From the NCBI RefSeq assembly GCF_900129045.1, contig NZ_FQTX01000002.1, positions 496,001 through 560,000 on the forward strand: a stretch of 64,000 bases of DNA. The letters run 5' to 3'. The notes beneath the pieces are model-generated. The model saw nothing but the letters and a program-made list of their open reading frames with translations, made no database searches and was not told the DNA's origin. The translations under genes and the position numbers were made by a program. Origin of the DNA: Bifidobacterium merycicum DSM 6492. Its GTDB lineage: Bacteria > Actinomycetota > Actinomycetes > Actinomycetales > Bifidobacteriaceae. Below, in pieces: positions 16,916 through 25,950 of this stretch. Each line of letters opens with the position of its first letter. The first letter of the stretch is position 1.

Positions 16916-17431
16916 TCAGGCGGTAAGCGCCGCCGGATACTTGGCCACGGCGGCATCAATCTGCTCGTCGGTGGCAGTGGCCACACCCTGGATAAGGAAC
17001 GGCTTCAAATATGTGGCATGCGTATGACGGAACGTGGTCTCGAATGGCGACAGCAGCTCCTCCATGGTGCGCACATGGGACCCCTCGCGCGTATACGATT
17101 CGGCCGGAGAGCCGGTGGACACCGCCACCATGAACTCCTTACCCTCCAACGCACGACCGCCGGCATACGCCCAACCGGCCTTCAGCACGGCATCCTCCCA
17201 CTGCTTGAGCAACGCAGGGGAGCTGTACCAGTAGAACGGGAACTGCAGCACAATACGGTCATGCGTTTCGATCAGCTCCTGCTCACGCTCCGCATCAACC
17301 ACAAAATCCGGATACTGCGCATACTCATCAACCACCGTCACACCATCAACACCAGCAGCCACATCCATAAGCGCACGATTCACCCGAGACCGATCCAAAT
17401 GCGGATGAAACACCAAAACCAACGTCCTCAA
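16916..17431 (-). CDS. NAD(P)H-dependent oxidoreductase of the flavodoxin-like fold
   Basis: A 171-residue quinone-reductase-like flavoprotein (MdaB/KefF/GS14 type). It begins MRTLVLVFHPHLDRSRVN, the FMN-phosphate loop with the HP motif. It also has VLQFPFYWYSSPALLKQWEDAVL, the typical PxYW dimer segment, and ALEGKEFMVAVSTGSP. Such enzymes reduce quinones or serve as regulators of potassium efflux. It is transcribed alone, with its own terminator downstream and a divergent azlC upstream. Confidence 0.88.
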   Translation of the reverse strand: MRTLVLVFHPHLDRSRVNRALMDVAAGVDGVTVVDEYAQYPDFVVDAEREQELIETHDRIVLQFPFYWYSSPALLKQWEDAVLKAGWAYAGGRALEGKEFMVAVSTGSPAESYTREGSHVRTMEELLSPFETTFRHTHATYLKPFLIQGVATATDEQIDAAVAKYPAALTA

Positions 17432-17504
17432 CAGACACTCCTAACCAAAACAGCCAAAACTACACCGGCCATTGTAAACATCACACACCACAACACCCAC
17501 ACCT

Positions 17505-17587
17505 ACGCGCTCGCGGACCCACAACCACAACGAACACCATATAGACGCAATCAATGGCACCACAGACGTTTCCCCACGCGCTCGCGG
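17505..17587. repeat. Direct 12-bp repeat in the divergent promoter region of azlC
   Basis: ACGCGCTCGCGG occurs at 17505-17516 and again at 17576-17587, 71 bp apart, in the 217-bp gap between the minus-strand oxidoreductase and azlC. The second copy ends about 60 bp before azlC. It may be a pair of regulator sites, but the evidence is only the repetition. Confidence 0.35.
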
Positions 17588-17648
17588 TTATGATATTTCG
17601 GATACCGGCGCACGGGGTGCCGGCGGAGATGAGAGGAGACGGACCGGC

Positions 17649-18443
17649 ATGCGGGTGAACAGGGAGACGCTTTCCAAGGCACTACGCGCAGCGGTGCCGA
17701 AAAGCCTGCCGGTATGCGTCAGCTTCCTCTTCCTCGCACTGTCATACGGCGTGCTCATGGGCACCAAAGGCTTTTCCTTCGTATGGCCCATGTGCATGAG
17801 CGCGTTCATCTTCACCGGCTCCATGGAGTTCGTCACCGTCAACCTGCTGCTCTCTGCCTTCAATCCCATCGCGGCGTTCCTGCTGGCGATCATGATCGGC
17901 GCCCGGCACATCTTCTACGGCATCTCCATGCTCGGCAAATACCGGAACATGGGAGTGAAGAAGTTCTATCTCATCTACGGCCTGTGTGACGAGACCTTCG
18001 CGGTGAACTCCGGCGCGAAGATCCCGCAGGGCGTGGACCATGGCTGGTTCTACTGCTTCGTCACCCTGCTCAACCAGTTCTACTGGGTGCTCGGCGCGAC
18101 GCTCGGCGGCCTGCTGGGGGAGCGGCTCTCCTCTTTGAACACCAACGGACTTGAATTCATCCTCACCGGATTGTTCGTGGTGGTGTTCCTCGACCAGTGG
18201 ATGAGTTCGGAGCGCAAAAGCCATATGGCGGCCCTGCTGGGCATTGTGATCCCGGTGATCTGCCTGACGTTGTTCGGCCCCGACGGGTTCATGGTTCCCT
18301 CGCTGGTCATCATGCTCGTGCTGTTCCTTGCGTTGCGGCGGTATCTGGATGATCTCAAACCGGAGGATGGGACGGATGCAGGAGCAGGCGCGGATGCGGG
18401 TGTGGACGCGTTGACCGCTGAAGGGAAGGAGAGCGAACGATGA
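17649..18443 (+). CDS. azlC: AzlC family branched-chain amino acid exporter, large subunit
   Basis: A 264-residue membrane protein. Several hydrophobic segments are clear, with the family block [13 protein letters not shown] and the following [12 protein letters not shown], then [12 protein letters not shown]. With AzlD it exports branched-chain amino acids. The C-terminal 30 residues are Ala/Asp/Gly-rich (GADAGVDA) and probably cytoplasmic. It starts at ATG 17649 after GAGAGGAG. Its stop overlaps the azlD start (ATGA), so the subunits are coupled. Confidence 0.9.
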   Translation: MRVNRETLSKALRAAVPKSLPVCVSFLFLALSYGVLMGTKGFSFVWPMCMSAFIFTGSMEFVTVNLLLSAFNPIAAFLLAIMIGARHIFYGISMLGKYRNMGVKKFYLIYGLCDETFAVNSGAKIPQGVDHGWFYCFVTLLNQFYWVLGATLGGLLGERLSSLNTNGLEFILTGLFVVVFLDQWMSSERKSHMAALLGIVIPVICLTLFGPDGFMVPSLVIMLVLFLALRRYLDDLKPEDGTDAGAGADAGVDALTAEGKESER

Positions 18444-18772
18444 CCATGGAAACCTGGCAAGGCGTCGTGACCATCCTCATGGCCGTGCTCGGCACCGTCA
18501 TCACACGATTTCTGCCCTTCATCGTATTCCCCGAATCGGAACGCCCGCCGCGCGTCGTCGAATACCTGGGCAAGGTGCTGCCCTACGCCATGGGCGGACT
18601 GCTTGTGGTGTACTCGCTCAAAAACGTGACGCCGTTCTCCGGCACCCACGGCATCCCCGAAGCGGTGGCCATCACGGTCATCGTCGCCCTGCACGTATGG
18701 AAACGCAACATGCTGCTCTCAATCGCCGGCGGTACCGCGGTCTACATGCTGCTCGTGCAGGTGGTGTTCTAG
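18440..18772 (+). CDS. azlD: AzlD family branched-chain amino acid exporter, small subunit
   Basis: A 110-residue membrane protein with about four hydrophobic segments. [10 protein letters not shown] and [20 protein letters not shown] are typical AzlD blocks. It overlaps azlC by 4 bp. The pair is also seen in the BrnFE exporter of Corynebacterium, where BrnF/BrnE correspond to AzlC/AzlD. Confidence 0.9.
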   Translation: MTMETWQGVVTILMAVLGTVITRFLPFIVFPESERPPRVVEYLGKVLPYAMGGLLVVYSLKNVTPFSGTHGIPEAVAITVIVALHVWKRNMLLSIAGGTAVYMLLVQVVF

Positions 18773-18924
18773 GTCTGAGCGTCTCACCGGCGCCGCGCGT
18801 GTCCCATATCGTGAGAAGTAACGCGGTGATGCGATTGTCAGGCTTACGCTATGTTCCATAGCCATGGAAAGGTCCAACGAGGGTCTTGGCTACAAGCAAT
18901 AACCTGCAACTGAGAGAGAAGACA

Positions 18925-21339
18925 ATGACAAGTGCAGCTAGCGCTGCCGGGGCTCGTGTGCCTGCGCCCGGCAAGCTGGAGTTCAAGGACGATTACACGC
19001 CCACCGAGGCGGAACGCGTCATCCGCAATTCGAAAGGCCTGCCGGTCGGCGTGAAGCCGAAGATGGTATGGACCTGGCCGAAGGCCGTCATCTGGGCCGT
19101 CGTGGCGATCGTATGCGCCATCGGCTGGTCCGTGCTGGCCGTATCGCGCGGCGAGGAGATCTCCGCCATCTGGTTCATCGTGGTGGCCCTGTGCTCCTAC
19201 GCAATCGCCTACCGTTTCTACGCGTACTACATTCAGATCAAGATCATGCGCACCAATGACGCGAACGCCACTCCGGCCGAACGCGTGCACGACGGCGCCA
19301 ACTTCGAACGCACCGATCGCCGTGTGCTGTTCGGCCAGCATTTCGCCGGCATCTCCGGCGCAGGTCCGCTCGTCGGCCCGATTCTGGCCGCGCAGATGGG
19401 CTACCTGCCCTCCACCATGTGGATCATCCTCGGCGTGATCTTCGCCGGCGCCGTGCAGGACATGCTCATGCTGTGGATCTCCGCCAAGCGTCGCGGCCGC
19501 TCCTTCGGCCAGATGGCCACCGATGAGATGGGCAAGTTCGGCGGCACCATCCTGTCCGTATTCCTCGTGGTCATGACCGCCATCGCCATGGCGTTCCTCG
19601 CCCTGGTCGCCGTCAAGGCTATGGCATCCTCGCCGTGGGCCGTGTTCTCCATCGGCATGACCATCCCGATCGCCCTGATCATGGGCTGCTATCAGCGCTT
19701 CCTGCGCCCCGGCCGCGTGATCGAAACCACCATCCTCGGCTTCGTGCTGCTCGTCATCGACATCGTCGCCGGCGGCTACATCGCCGATTCCCCGACGCTC
19801 GCCCCGATCTTCACCCTGACCGGCAAGCAGCTCGTCATCGCGCTGGTGATCTACTCCTTCGCCGCCGCAGCACTGCCGCACTGGCTGCTCGTCACCCCGC
19901 GCGACTACCTGTCCACCCTGATGAAGATCGGCACCCTGCTGCTGCTCGTCGTCGGCATCATCGTCGCCAACCCGATGGTCAAGGTGCCTGCACTCACTGA
20001 ACTCGCAGGCCTGTCCAACGGCCCGACCTTCTCCGGCAACCTGTTCCCGTTCCTGTTCATCACCATCGCCTGCGGCGCCCTCTCCGGCTTCCACGGCGCG
20101 GTGAGCTCCGGCCTGACCCCGAAGGCTTTGGAGAAGGAGAACCAGATCCGCATGATCGGCTACGGCTCCATGCTGGTCGAATCCTTCACCGCCATCATCG
20201 CCTTGATCGCCGCGATCACCGTCTCCCAAGGCGTGTATTTCTCCACCAACATGTCCGCCCTGCAGATCAGCAAGGCCTCCGGCGTGACCGTGTCCGCCAC
20301 CTCCACCCCGAAGGAGCAGGCCGACGCCGCGGTGAAGGCCGTGAACTCCATGAAGGTCAGCAACATCAAGGGCGAGCAGATGCAGGTCACCTGGGATTCC
20401 GTCGATGAGAACGGCAATGCCAAGACCTACGAAGGCTCCGCGGCTCTGGAGAAGGCGGCCTCCGACATCGGCGAGAAGACCATCGTCTCCCGCACGGGCG
20501 GTGCGACCACCTTCGCCATGGGCATGGCGAGCTTCCTGAAGTCCTTCCTCGGCGGGCACAACGCCATGGCCTTCTGGTACCACTTCGCCATCATGTTCGA
20601 AGCCCTGTTCATCCTCACCACCGTCGACAACGGCACCCGCGTGGCCCGCTACCAGATCGGCGAACTGCTTGGCAACGTCCGCAAGCTCGAAAAGTTCGCG
20701 GATCCGACCTGGAAGGTCGGCAACGTGATCACCACGCTGATCGCCGTGGCCCTGTGGGGTTCCATGCTGTGGATGGGCGTGGCCGACACGAACGGCGGCA
20801 TCAACGCCATGGTCCCGATCTTCGGCATTTCCAACCAGCTACTCGCCGCGGCCTGCTTCGTGCTCGTGACCGTGTGCGTCGCCAAGCTCGGTTACAAGAA
20901 GTACCTGTGGATTCCGATCGTCCCGCTCGTGTGGGATGTGGCCGTGACCTTCACCGCGGACTTCCAGAAGATCTTCGGACCGTTGAGCTACTTCACCGTC
21001 GCCGCGAACTACAAGACGCAGATCGCCAGCGGCACGCTGAGCGGCGAGGCCCTGACCAACGCCAAGGCCGCGCTGTCCAACGCGTACCTTGACGGTTTCC
21101 TCTCCGTGTTCTTCCTCATCATGATGGGCGTGTTCGTGATCGTCGGCGTGGTCGAGGTCGTGAGGATCCTCGCCCGCGGCAAGTTCGGCGTGGAAATCAC
21201 CAGCGAGGAACCGTTCATGGAATCCGAATGGTTCGCCCCGACCAGCCTGATCGCCACCAAGCTGGAGAAGAAGGTGCAGCGCGAATACAGCGCCAAGCTG
21301 CAGGAGCTGCGCCAGCAGGGCGCTCAGGCCACCGCCTGA
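18925..21339 (+). CDS. cstA: Carbon starvation protein CstA, peptide/pyruvate transporter
   Basis: An 804-residue multi-spanning membrane protein. Typical blocks are FGQHFAGISGAGPLVGPILAAQ (about 125-146), GAVQDMLMLWISAKRRGRS and the C-terminal TTVDNGTRVARYQ. An outward-facing loop of about 90 residues (about 455-530, with TSTPKEQADAAVKAV) is inserted in the second half. CstA proteins import peptides or pyruvate. I prefer ATG 18925 after GAGAGAAG; a TTG at 18886 would add 13 residues. Its small partner follows. Confidence 0.93.
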   Translation: MTSAASAAGARVPAPGKLEFKDDYTPTEAERVIRNSKGLPVGVKPKMVWTWPKAVIWAVVAIVCAIGWSVLAVSRGEEISAIWFIVVALCSYAIAYRFYAYYIQIKIMRTNDANATPAERVHDGANFERTDRRVLFGQHFAGISGAGPLVGPILAAQMGYLPSTMWIILGVIFAGAVQDMLMLWISAKRRGRSFGQMATDEMGKFGGTILSVFLVVMTAIAMAFLALVAVKAMASSPWAVFSIGMTIPIALIMGCYQRFLRPGRVIETTILGFVLLVIDIVAGGYIADSPTLAPIFTLTGKQLVIALVIYSFAAAALPHWLLVTPRDYLSTLMKIGTLLLLVVGIIVANPMVKVPALTELAGLSNGPTFSGNLFPFLFITIACGALSGFHGAVSSGLTPKALEKENQIRMIGYGSMLVESFTAIIALIAAITVSQGVYFSTNMSALQISKASGVTVSATSTPKEQADAAVKAVNSMKVSNIKGEQMQVTWDSVDENGNAKTYEGSAALEKAASDIGEKTIVSRTGGATTFAMGMASFLKSFLGGHNAMAFWYHFAIMFEALFILTTVDNGTRVARYQIGELLGNVRKLEKFADPTWKVGNVITTLIAVALWGSMLWMGVADTNGGINAMVPIFGISNQLLAAACFVLVTVCVAKLGYKKYLWIPIVPLVWDVAVTFTADFQKIFGPLSYFTVAANYKTQIASGTLSGEALTNAKAALSNAYLDGFLSVFFLIMMGVFVIVGVVEVVRILARGKFGVEITSEEPFMESEWFAPTSLIATKLEKKVQREYSAKLQELRQQGAQATA

Positions 21340-21361
21340 TAGCGCATCGCAACGATTGGTC

Positions 21362-21399
21362 ATCGTCGGTCCGAACGGTCGTACGTTCGGACCGACGAT
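21362..21399 (+). terminator. Hairpin with T tract between cstA and its small partner
   Basis: A perfect 15-bp stem (21362-21376 with 21385-21399, arms ATCGTCGGTCCGAAC and complement) with an 8-nt loop, followed by TTTCATT. It looks like an intrinsic terminator but stands inside a conserved gene pair, so it may set the ratio of the two products or protect the cstA message. Confidence 0.65.
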
Positions 21400-21418
21400 T
21401 TTCATTAAGGAGACGACA

Positions 21419-21640
21419 ATGGCAAAGGGATTGGCCGGTGCGATCGCCGGCAGGATCCGCGCCGCATGGCGTGGCATCGTCTGGTACATGCGCGAAATCA
21501 GCGGCGAAGCGAGATACGACCACTATCTGGAGCATTTCGCACAGGAGCATCCGGGGGAGAAGCCCCTGAGTGAAACGGAGTTCCTGCGCGCTCGCGAGGA
21601 ATACGACAAGCATCATCCCAACACCAGCTGCTGCTGTTGA
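21419..21640 (+). CDS. YbdD/YjiX family small protein (CstA partner)
   Basis: A 73-residue protein. VWYMREISGEARYDHYLEHF is the family's core, and the end (HHPNTSCCC) has three cysteines. In enterobacteria YbdD and YjiX are encoded just after CstA and YjiY and are needed for their transport activity. ATG 21419 follows AAGGAGACGAC, a clear ribosome site; the gene lies 79 bp after cstA, beyond the hairpin. Confidence 0.88.
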   Translation: MAKGLAGAIAGRIRAAWRGIVWYMREISGEARYDHYLEHFAQEHPGEKPLSETEFLRAREEYDKHHPNTSCCC

Positions 21641-21663
21641 ACACGGCCGGCGTGGGGCGGCCA

Positions 21664-22329
21664 TCACCTGCCGGAATTCAGCCAGACGATGGCCAGCTGC
21701 GTGCGATTGCCGAGGGCGAGCTTGTCGAGGATATCGCTGATGCGGTTGCGTACCGTCCCCTCGCTTAGGAACAGTCGCGCGGCGATCTGACGGTTGTCCA
21801 ATCCCTGCGCGACCAGTGCGGCGATATCACATTCCCTGTCGCTTAACGAATCGAGCGCCCGCGCCAGTCCGGCATCCACATGACGTCCGTTCGCCGCCTC
21901 GCCTCGCGCAGGTGCGGGGGAGGTCAGCTTGTCCAGCACGTCGGCGCCCAGCACGATCTGGCCCGCCATCACCGCCTGCACCGCCGGGCATACCGAGGCG
22001 ACGTCCTGTTTGACGAGATAGCCGCGTGCGCCAAGCGCCATGGCCTGCGAAATGTAGTGTCGATCGGCGAACGTGGTGAGGAAGAGGATGCGCGCGGCTT
22101 TGTCGAAATCCAGAATACGGCGTGCGGTTTCGATACCATCCGTGCCGGGCATCTGAATATCGATGAGCATCACATCCGGCCGTTGCGCAGGCCCCGACGT
22201 GTAATGCGCGTAGGCTTCATCGCCATCGGTGGCGGTCCACGGCACATCGGCCGTACCCGTGGCGCACAATATCGTCCTCAACGACGAGCAGACGATGGGA
22301 TCGTCATCGGCAATCGCGACTTTCATCAT
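21664..22329 (-). CDS. NarL/LuxR-type response regulator
   Basis: A 221-residue regulator. The receiver domain has the acidic pocket ADDD (7-10), the phospho-acceptor Asp57 in MLIDIQMPG, Thr in FLTTFADRHY, and Lys in GYLVKQD. The C-terminal LuxR helix-turn-helix (about 155-215) includes LSDRECDIAALVAQGLDNRQIA and LFLSEGTVRNRISDI. GGAGG precedes two consecutive ATG codons (22329 and 22326). The kinase gene is upstream, 43 bp away, on the same strand. The likely target is the divergent ABC operon. Confidence 0.93.
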   Translation of the reverse strand: MMKVAIADDDPIVCSSLRTILCATGTADVPWTATDGDEAYAHYTSGPAQRPDVMLIDIQMPGTDGIETARRILDFDKAARILFLTTFADRHYISQAMALGARGYLVKQDVASVCPAVQAVMAGQIVLGADVLDKLTSPAPARGEAANGRHVDAGLARALDSLSDRECDIAALVAQGLDNRQIAARLFLSEGTVRNRISDILDKLALGNRTQLAIVWLNSGR

Positions 22330-22372
22330 ATGGTCCTCCCATACGCAGATTCTAGCCTTGCGCCCCGCCCGG

Positions 22373-23614
22373 TCAGACTTCGGACGGCGCTGAATCACGC
22401 TTGGGAATGGAAGCGAATACGCGCCAACCCGGTCCGTTCGGTCCGTATGTGCATGTGCCGCCCAACGCCCGCACCCGGGCCTCGATATCCGCAAGCCCCA
22501 TACCTCGCGAAATTTCAGGATCGGCGGATCCGGTTGTTCTCGGCCTGCCGCCGTCATCCTGCACCGCGATCTGCCAGAACGCGGGGAAATCCCGCAACAC
22601 CACTTCGGCGTGGCTGGCGGTGCCGTGATGCACCGTATTCGCCAACGCCTCACGGATCAATGCGACGCAGCAACGTGCCACAGGTGCCGGTACAGCCGTG
22701 ACATCGTTCGTGACCCGCACGTCCAAAGCGGACGAACATCGGGCCGCCTCCTCGACCATGGACGGGAAGTCGGTCCCCTCATCGGCCAGATCATGCACGG
22801 ACTGGCGCATCATCGTCATCGTCTCATGCAGGGTGCCGCCGATCTCCTCCAGCGATCGGACCGCTTCCATGTCGCCGCGTGCCTGCGACACGATCTTCGA
22901 CGCTTCGGTCTGCATGATGGCGCGGGTGAGCAGATGCCCCACATTGTCATGGATGTCGCGTGCGATGCGGGTGCGCTCATCCAACGTCGCCATGCGCGTG
23001 GCGATATCACGCTCCTCGGCGGAGGATGTCAGACGGGCCGCCATGTCCCGTGCCATGGCGCGACGTGCATCCCGCGCGTGGCGCGAGGAGCGTGAGGCGT
23101 GCGCAAGTTCACGTCTCGTATGACCGAGCAGGAAGGCGATGACGCTGAACAGGCACGCCATATAGGCCAGCGGTGCCTCCCGAGATGGGGAAACACCCAT
23201 GCCGAGCGGCATGCCAGCCGCAGCCATCGCAATCAGACGAACACATGCCGGCAGCCATGCCAGCGTGGCGCACAAGGCGATCATGGTGCGAATCCGCGAC
23301 GAAGCGGGGAGCCGCGTGCCATGCGTGTCGGATTCGTCATGGGATGAATCATGGCGTGAAGTACGTGCGCAGGTATACGCCGTTCCGGGCAGCGCGACCA
23401 GCAGGGAGGGGAACGCCGCCACCATAAGAGCGCAGCAGACCGAGGGCAGCCATGTCAGCTCGCTGCTGGACGACGCCAACCATTGCGTCAAACCGGCGCA
23501 GCATACGGCCAGCAGCAGTCCGGTGACGATGGCGGCCGGTACTCCGCCGCAGCACGCCGCCGCCAGCGCCACGGCCATGGCCGTGACCATCAGCTGCTCC
23601 ACGATTTCCTTCAC
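22373..23614 (-). CDS. Sensor histidine kinase (HisKA_3 type)
   Basis: A 413-residue membrane kinase. Hydrophobic segments cover about 8-80 and 108-165, followed by a cytoplasmic helical linker. The phospho-acceptor is His222 in RIARDIHDNVGHLLTRA, the DesK/NarX form of the H box. The ATPase domain includes REALANTVHHG (N box) and GMGLADIEARVRALGG (G box). The start appears to be GTG 23614. With short loops between the membrane segments it is probably a membrane- or drug-stress sensor, like those beside ABC-2 exporters. The order kinase, regulator suggests one transcript. Confidence 0.92.
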   Translation of the reverse strand: MKEIVEQLMVTAMAVALAAACCGGVPAAIVTGLLLAVCCAGLTQWLASSSSELTWLPSVCCALMVAAFPSLLVALPGTAYTCARTSRHDSSHDESDTHGTRLPASSRIRTMIALCATLAWLPACVRLIAMAAAGMPLGMGVSPSREAPLAYMACLFSVIAFLLGHTRRELAHASRSSRHARDARRAMARDMAARLTSSAEERDIATRMATLDERTRIARDIHDNVGHLLTRAIMQTEASKIVSQARGDMEAVRSLEEIGGTLHETMTMMRQSVHDLADEGTDFPSMVEEAARCSSALDVRVTNDVTAVPAPVARCCVALIREALANTVHHGTASHAEVVLRDFPAFWQIAVQDDGGRPRTTGSADPEISRGMGLADIEARVRALGGTCTYGPNGPGWRVFASIPKRDSAPSEV

Positions 23615-23641
23615 AGGGCCGAGTCTACTTCACCCGCGCCC

Positions 23642-23685
23642 GTGACAAATGTCACCATGCCGGGCGTTCCCGTGACCATGTTCAC
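23642..23685. promoter_or_regulatory. Two inverted-repeat operators 30 bp apart upstream of the ABC operon
   Basis: GTGACAAATGTCAC (23642-23655) is a perfect 5-bp inverted repeat with a 4-nt spacer. GTGACCATGTTCAC (23672-23685) is a second copy with one mismatch. The starts are 30 bp apart, about three helical turns, so two dimers would lie on one face. They lie in the 126-bp gap between the kinase and the ABC operon. This is the expected place and form for the neighbouring LuxR-type regulator. Confidence 0.6.
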
Positions 23686-23740
23686 CGGTGTCGCACGCCA
23701 TACGCCTGCAAGAATGGAAACACACGAGAAAGGAACCCAC

Positions 23741-24703
23741 ATGAGCGTCAACAGCGCGGTGCGCGTGGAACACCTGATCAAACGGTATGGCGATACACTC
23801 GCCCTCGACTATTTCGACCTCGACGTGCACGAGGGGGAGATCTTCGGCCTGCTCGGCCCCAACGGTTCAGGCAAAACCACCGCGATCAACTGTATCCTCG
23901 CCCTGCTTACCTACAGCGAAGGCTCCATCAGCGTATTCGGCGAGCCGCTGACACCCACCAGCTACGACCTGAAACGCCGTATCGGCATTGTCCCGCAGAA
24001 CGTCGCCGTATTCGACGAACTCACCGTGGCCGAGAACATCGACTATTTCTGCTCGCTGTACGTGCCCGACCGCAAACGCAGGAGGAAACTGGTCGACGAA
24101 GCCATCGAGTTCGTCGGATTGGAGGAATTCCGCACATTCCGCCCCAAAAAGCTTTCCGGAGGTCTCCTGCGCAGGCTCAACATCGCATGCGGCATCGCCC
24201 ATCGACCCGAGCTCATCTTCTTCGACGAGCCCACGGTCGCCGTCGACCCCCAAAGCCGCAACGCCATCCTCGAAGGCATCCAGCGGCTTAACAGGGAGGG
24301 TGCGACCGTCGTATACACCAGCCATTACATGGAGGAAGTGGAGCAGATCTGCGACCGCGTCCTCATCATGGACCATGGCAGGCATCTCGCGCTCGGCACC
24401 AGCGAGGAGCTCAAAGGCATGATCGAGCTGGGCGAACGCATCACCGTGGAAACGCTCGATCTGGGCGAACATGGCAGGAGCGCGGAGCAGGTGCTCGACC
24501 ATATCAGGAATCTCGGATTCGTCATCGAAGCCGTCTACGACGGGCGTGAACTGTCCATCCGCTGCAGGCGCGGCGCGCATAATCTGCTCGACGTGCTCGA
24601 TGTTCTCAAAGCCGAGAACGTGAGCATCGGCCATCTCACCTCGCGTCCGCCCACGCTCAACGACGTGTTCCTGGAACTGACCGGAACCGCCTTGCGCGAC
24701 TGA
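23741..24703 (+). CDS. ABC transporter ATPase (ABC-2 exporter, DrrA-like)
   Basis: A 320-residue ATPase. Walker A is GLLGPNGSGKTT (37-48), the signature is LSGGLLRRLNIACG, and Walker B is ELIFFDEPTVAVDP; the H loop is in VVYTSHYMEEVEQ. The C-terminal 80 residues are the accessory domain of drug- and lantibiotic-type exporters. The ATG follows AAGGAAC. It is the first gene of a three-gene operon with two permeases and is divergent from the sensor kinase. Confidence 0.93.
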   Translation: MSVNSAVRVEHLIKRYGDTLALDYFDLDVHEGEIFGLLGPNGSGKTTAINCILALLTYSEGSISVFGEPLTPTSYDLKRRIGIVPQNVAVFDELTVAENIDYFCSLYVPDRKRRRKLVDEAIEFVGLEEFRTFRPKKLSGGLLRRLNIACGIAHRPELIFFDEPTVAVDPQSRNAILEGIQRLNREGATVVYTSHYMEEVEQICDRVLIMDHGRHLALGTSEELKGMIELGERITVETLDLGEHGRSAEQVLDHIRNLGFVIEAVYDGRELSIRCRRGAHNLLDVLDVLKAENVSIGHLTSRPPTLNDVFLELTGTALRD

Positions 24704-24714
24704 AGGAGACCGCC

Positions 24715-25950
24715 ATGTGGAACAGTTTCCTGATCTGCCTCAAAACGAACATACGAGCCAAAGCGGCGTTGTTCTGGCTGTTCGCCTTCCCGTTGATCCT
24801 CGCGACCTTGTTCAATGCGATGTTCGGTCATATCGCCGAATCCTACGAACTCGGCTCCCTGAACGTCGCCGTCGTGAAGGACGACGCATGGAGCAAGGCG
24901 GCGGGAGCGCATCTCTTCGTCGACGGCATCGCCGGACTGACCGATGGCAACGGCGGCGATGGCGAAAACGGTGGCGGCAAGGGCCTCATCACCACACGTG
25001 ACGCCGCGAGCGCAAACGAAGCCGTGAAGCTTATGCGGAAGGGCACCGTGGACGGCACCATCAACGCGACCGCCGACGGCAAACTCCACCTGTCCATCAG
25101 TAAGCGGACGGCAGGCAAGGCCGACCCATCCATGGGAACCAGCTCGACGCAGATCACGCTGACCGTGCTGCGCAACCTCATCGCACGCTACAACGCCACC
25201 GACACCACCATCAGGCGCATCCTCGCCACGAATCCGCAGTCACTCACCGACCCGTCGACGCTCTCTGAACTCGGCGCCTACGATGATTACACGCGCGAGA
25301 CGACCCTGACTCATTTCAAGCCTGATGCGACGGCGCGATACTTCTATGCGCTGTTCGGCATGGTAAGCCTCATGGCCATGTCGTTCGCCATCAACAGCAT
25401 CACCGCCACGCAGGCTAACCTGTCGGCGCTCGGCGTCAGGCAGTCCATCAGTCCGCTGCCCAAATGGAAGCAGGTCGCGTCCGTGTTCCTCGTCAGCTGG
25501 ATATGCTCGTTCGCCAGCCTGTTCGTGCTCCTGCTGTACATCCGGTACGTATGCCATATCGGCATGGGCGGGCGTGAGGCGATGGCGGTGCTCGGCATAG
25601 CGGTGGCGGCCTTCATGTCCAGCGGACTCGGTCTGTTCCTCGGCGCGATCCCCAAACTCGATGCCGGAACCAAAACGGGCATCTCCATCGCGCTGTCATG
25701 CTTCCTGTCGTTGTTCGCCGGCTTGTACGGCGTCTTCGCCATGGACCTTTCCGATTTCATCGACCGGAACATGCCGGTACTGAGCGTGCTGAACCCCGCC
25801 AAGCAGGTGACGAACCTGTTCTACGACCTCATGTACTTCGACAGCTACCGTCCGTTCTTCCAAGCGGTCGGCATCCTCACCGCGTTCGGTGCGGCATCCC
25901 TCGCCATCGCGGCCCTGCTCCTCAGGAGGCAACGCTATGACTACCTTTAA
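24715..25950 (+). CDS. ABC-2 type permease, first subunit
   Basis: A 411-residue membrane protein. One N-terminal segment (about 18-37) anchors a large extracellular domain (about 40-205, rich in Gly, Asp and Asn). A group of five or so segments follows from 210 on, ending in a short basic tail. This is the form of ABC-2 exporters (YhgE/Pip-like and DrrB-like). The gene starts 11 bp after the ATPase with GAAGGAG. Substrate unknown; export of a toxic or antimicrobial compound is likely from the kinase context. Confidence 0.88.
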   Translation: MWNSFLICLKTNIRAKAALFWLFAFPLILATLFNAMFGHIAESYELGSLNVAVVKDDAWSKAAGAHLFVDGIAGLTDGNGGDGENGGGKGLITTRDAASANEAVKLMRKGTVDGTINATADGKLHLSISKRTAGKADPSMGTSSTQITLTVLRNLIARYNATDTTIRRILATNPQSLTDPSTLSELGAYDDYTRETTLTHFKPDATARYFYALFGMVSLMAMSFAINSITATQANLSALGVRQSISPLPKWKQVASVFLVSWICSFASLFVLLLYIRYVCHIGMGGREAMAVLGIAVAAFMSSGLGLFLGAIPKLDAGTKTGISIALSCFLSLFAGLYGVFAMDLSDFIDRNMPVLSVLNPAKQVTNLFYDLMYFDSYRPFFQAVGILTAFGAASLAIAALLLRRQRYDYL

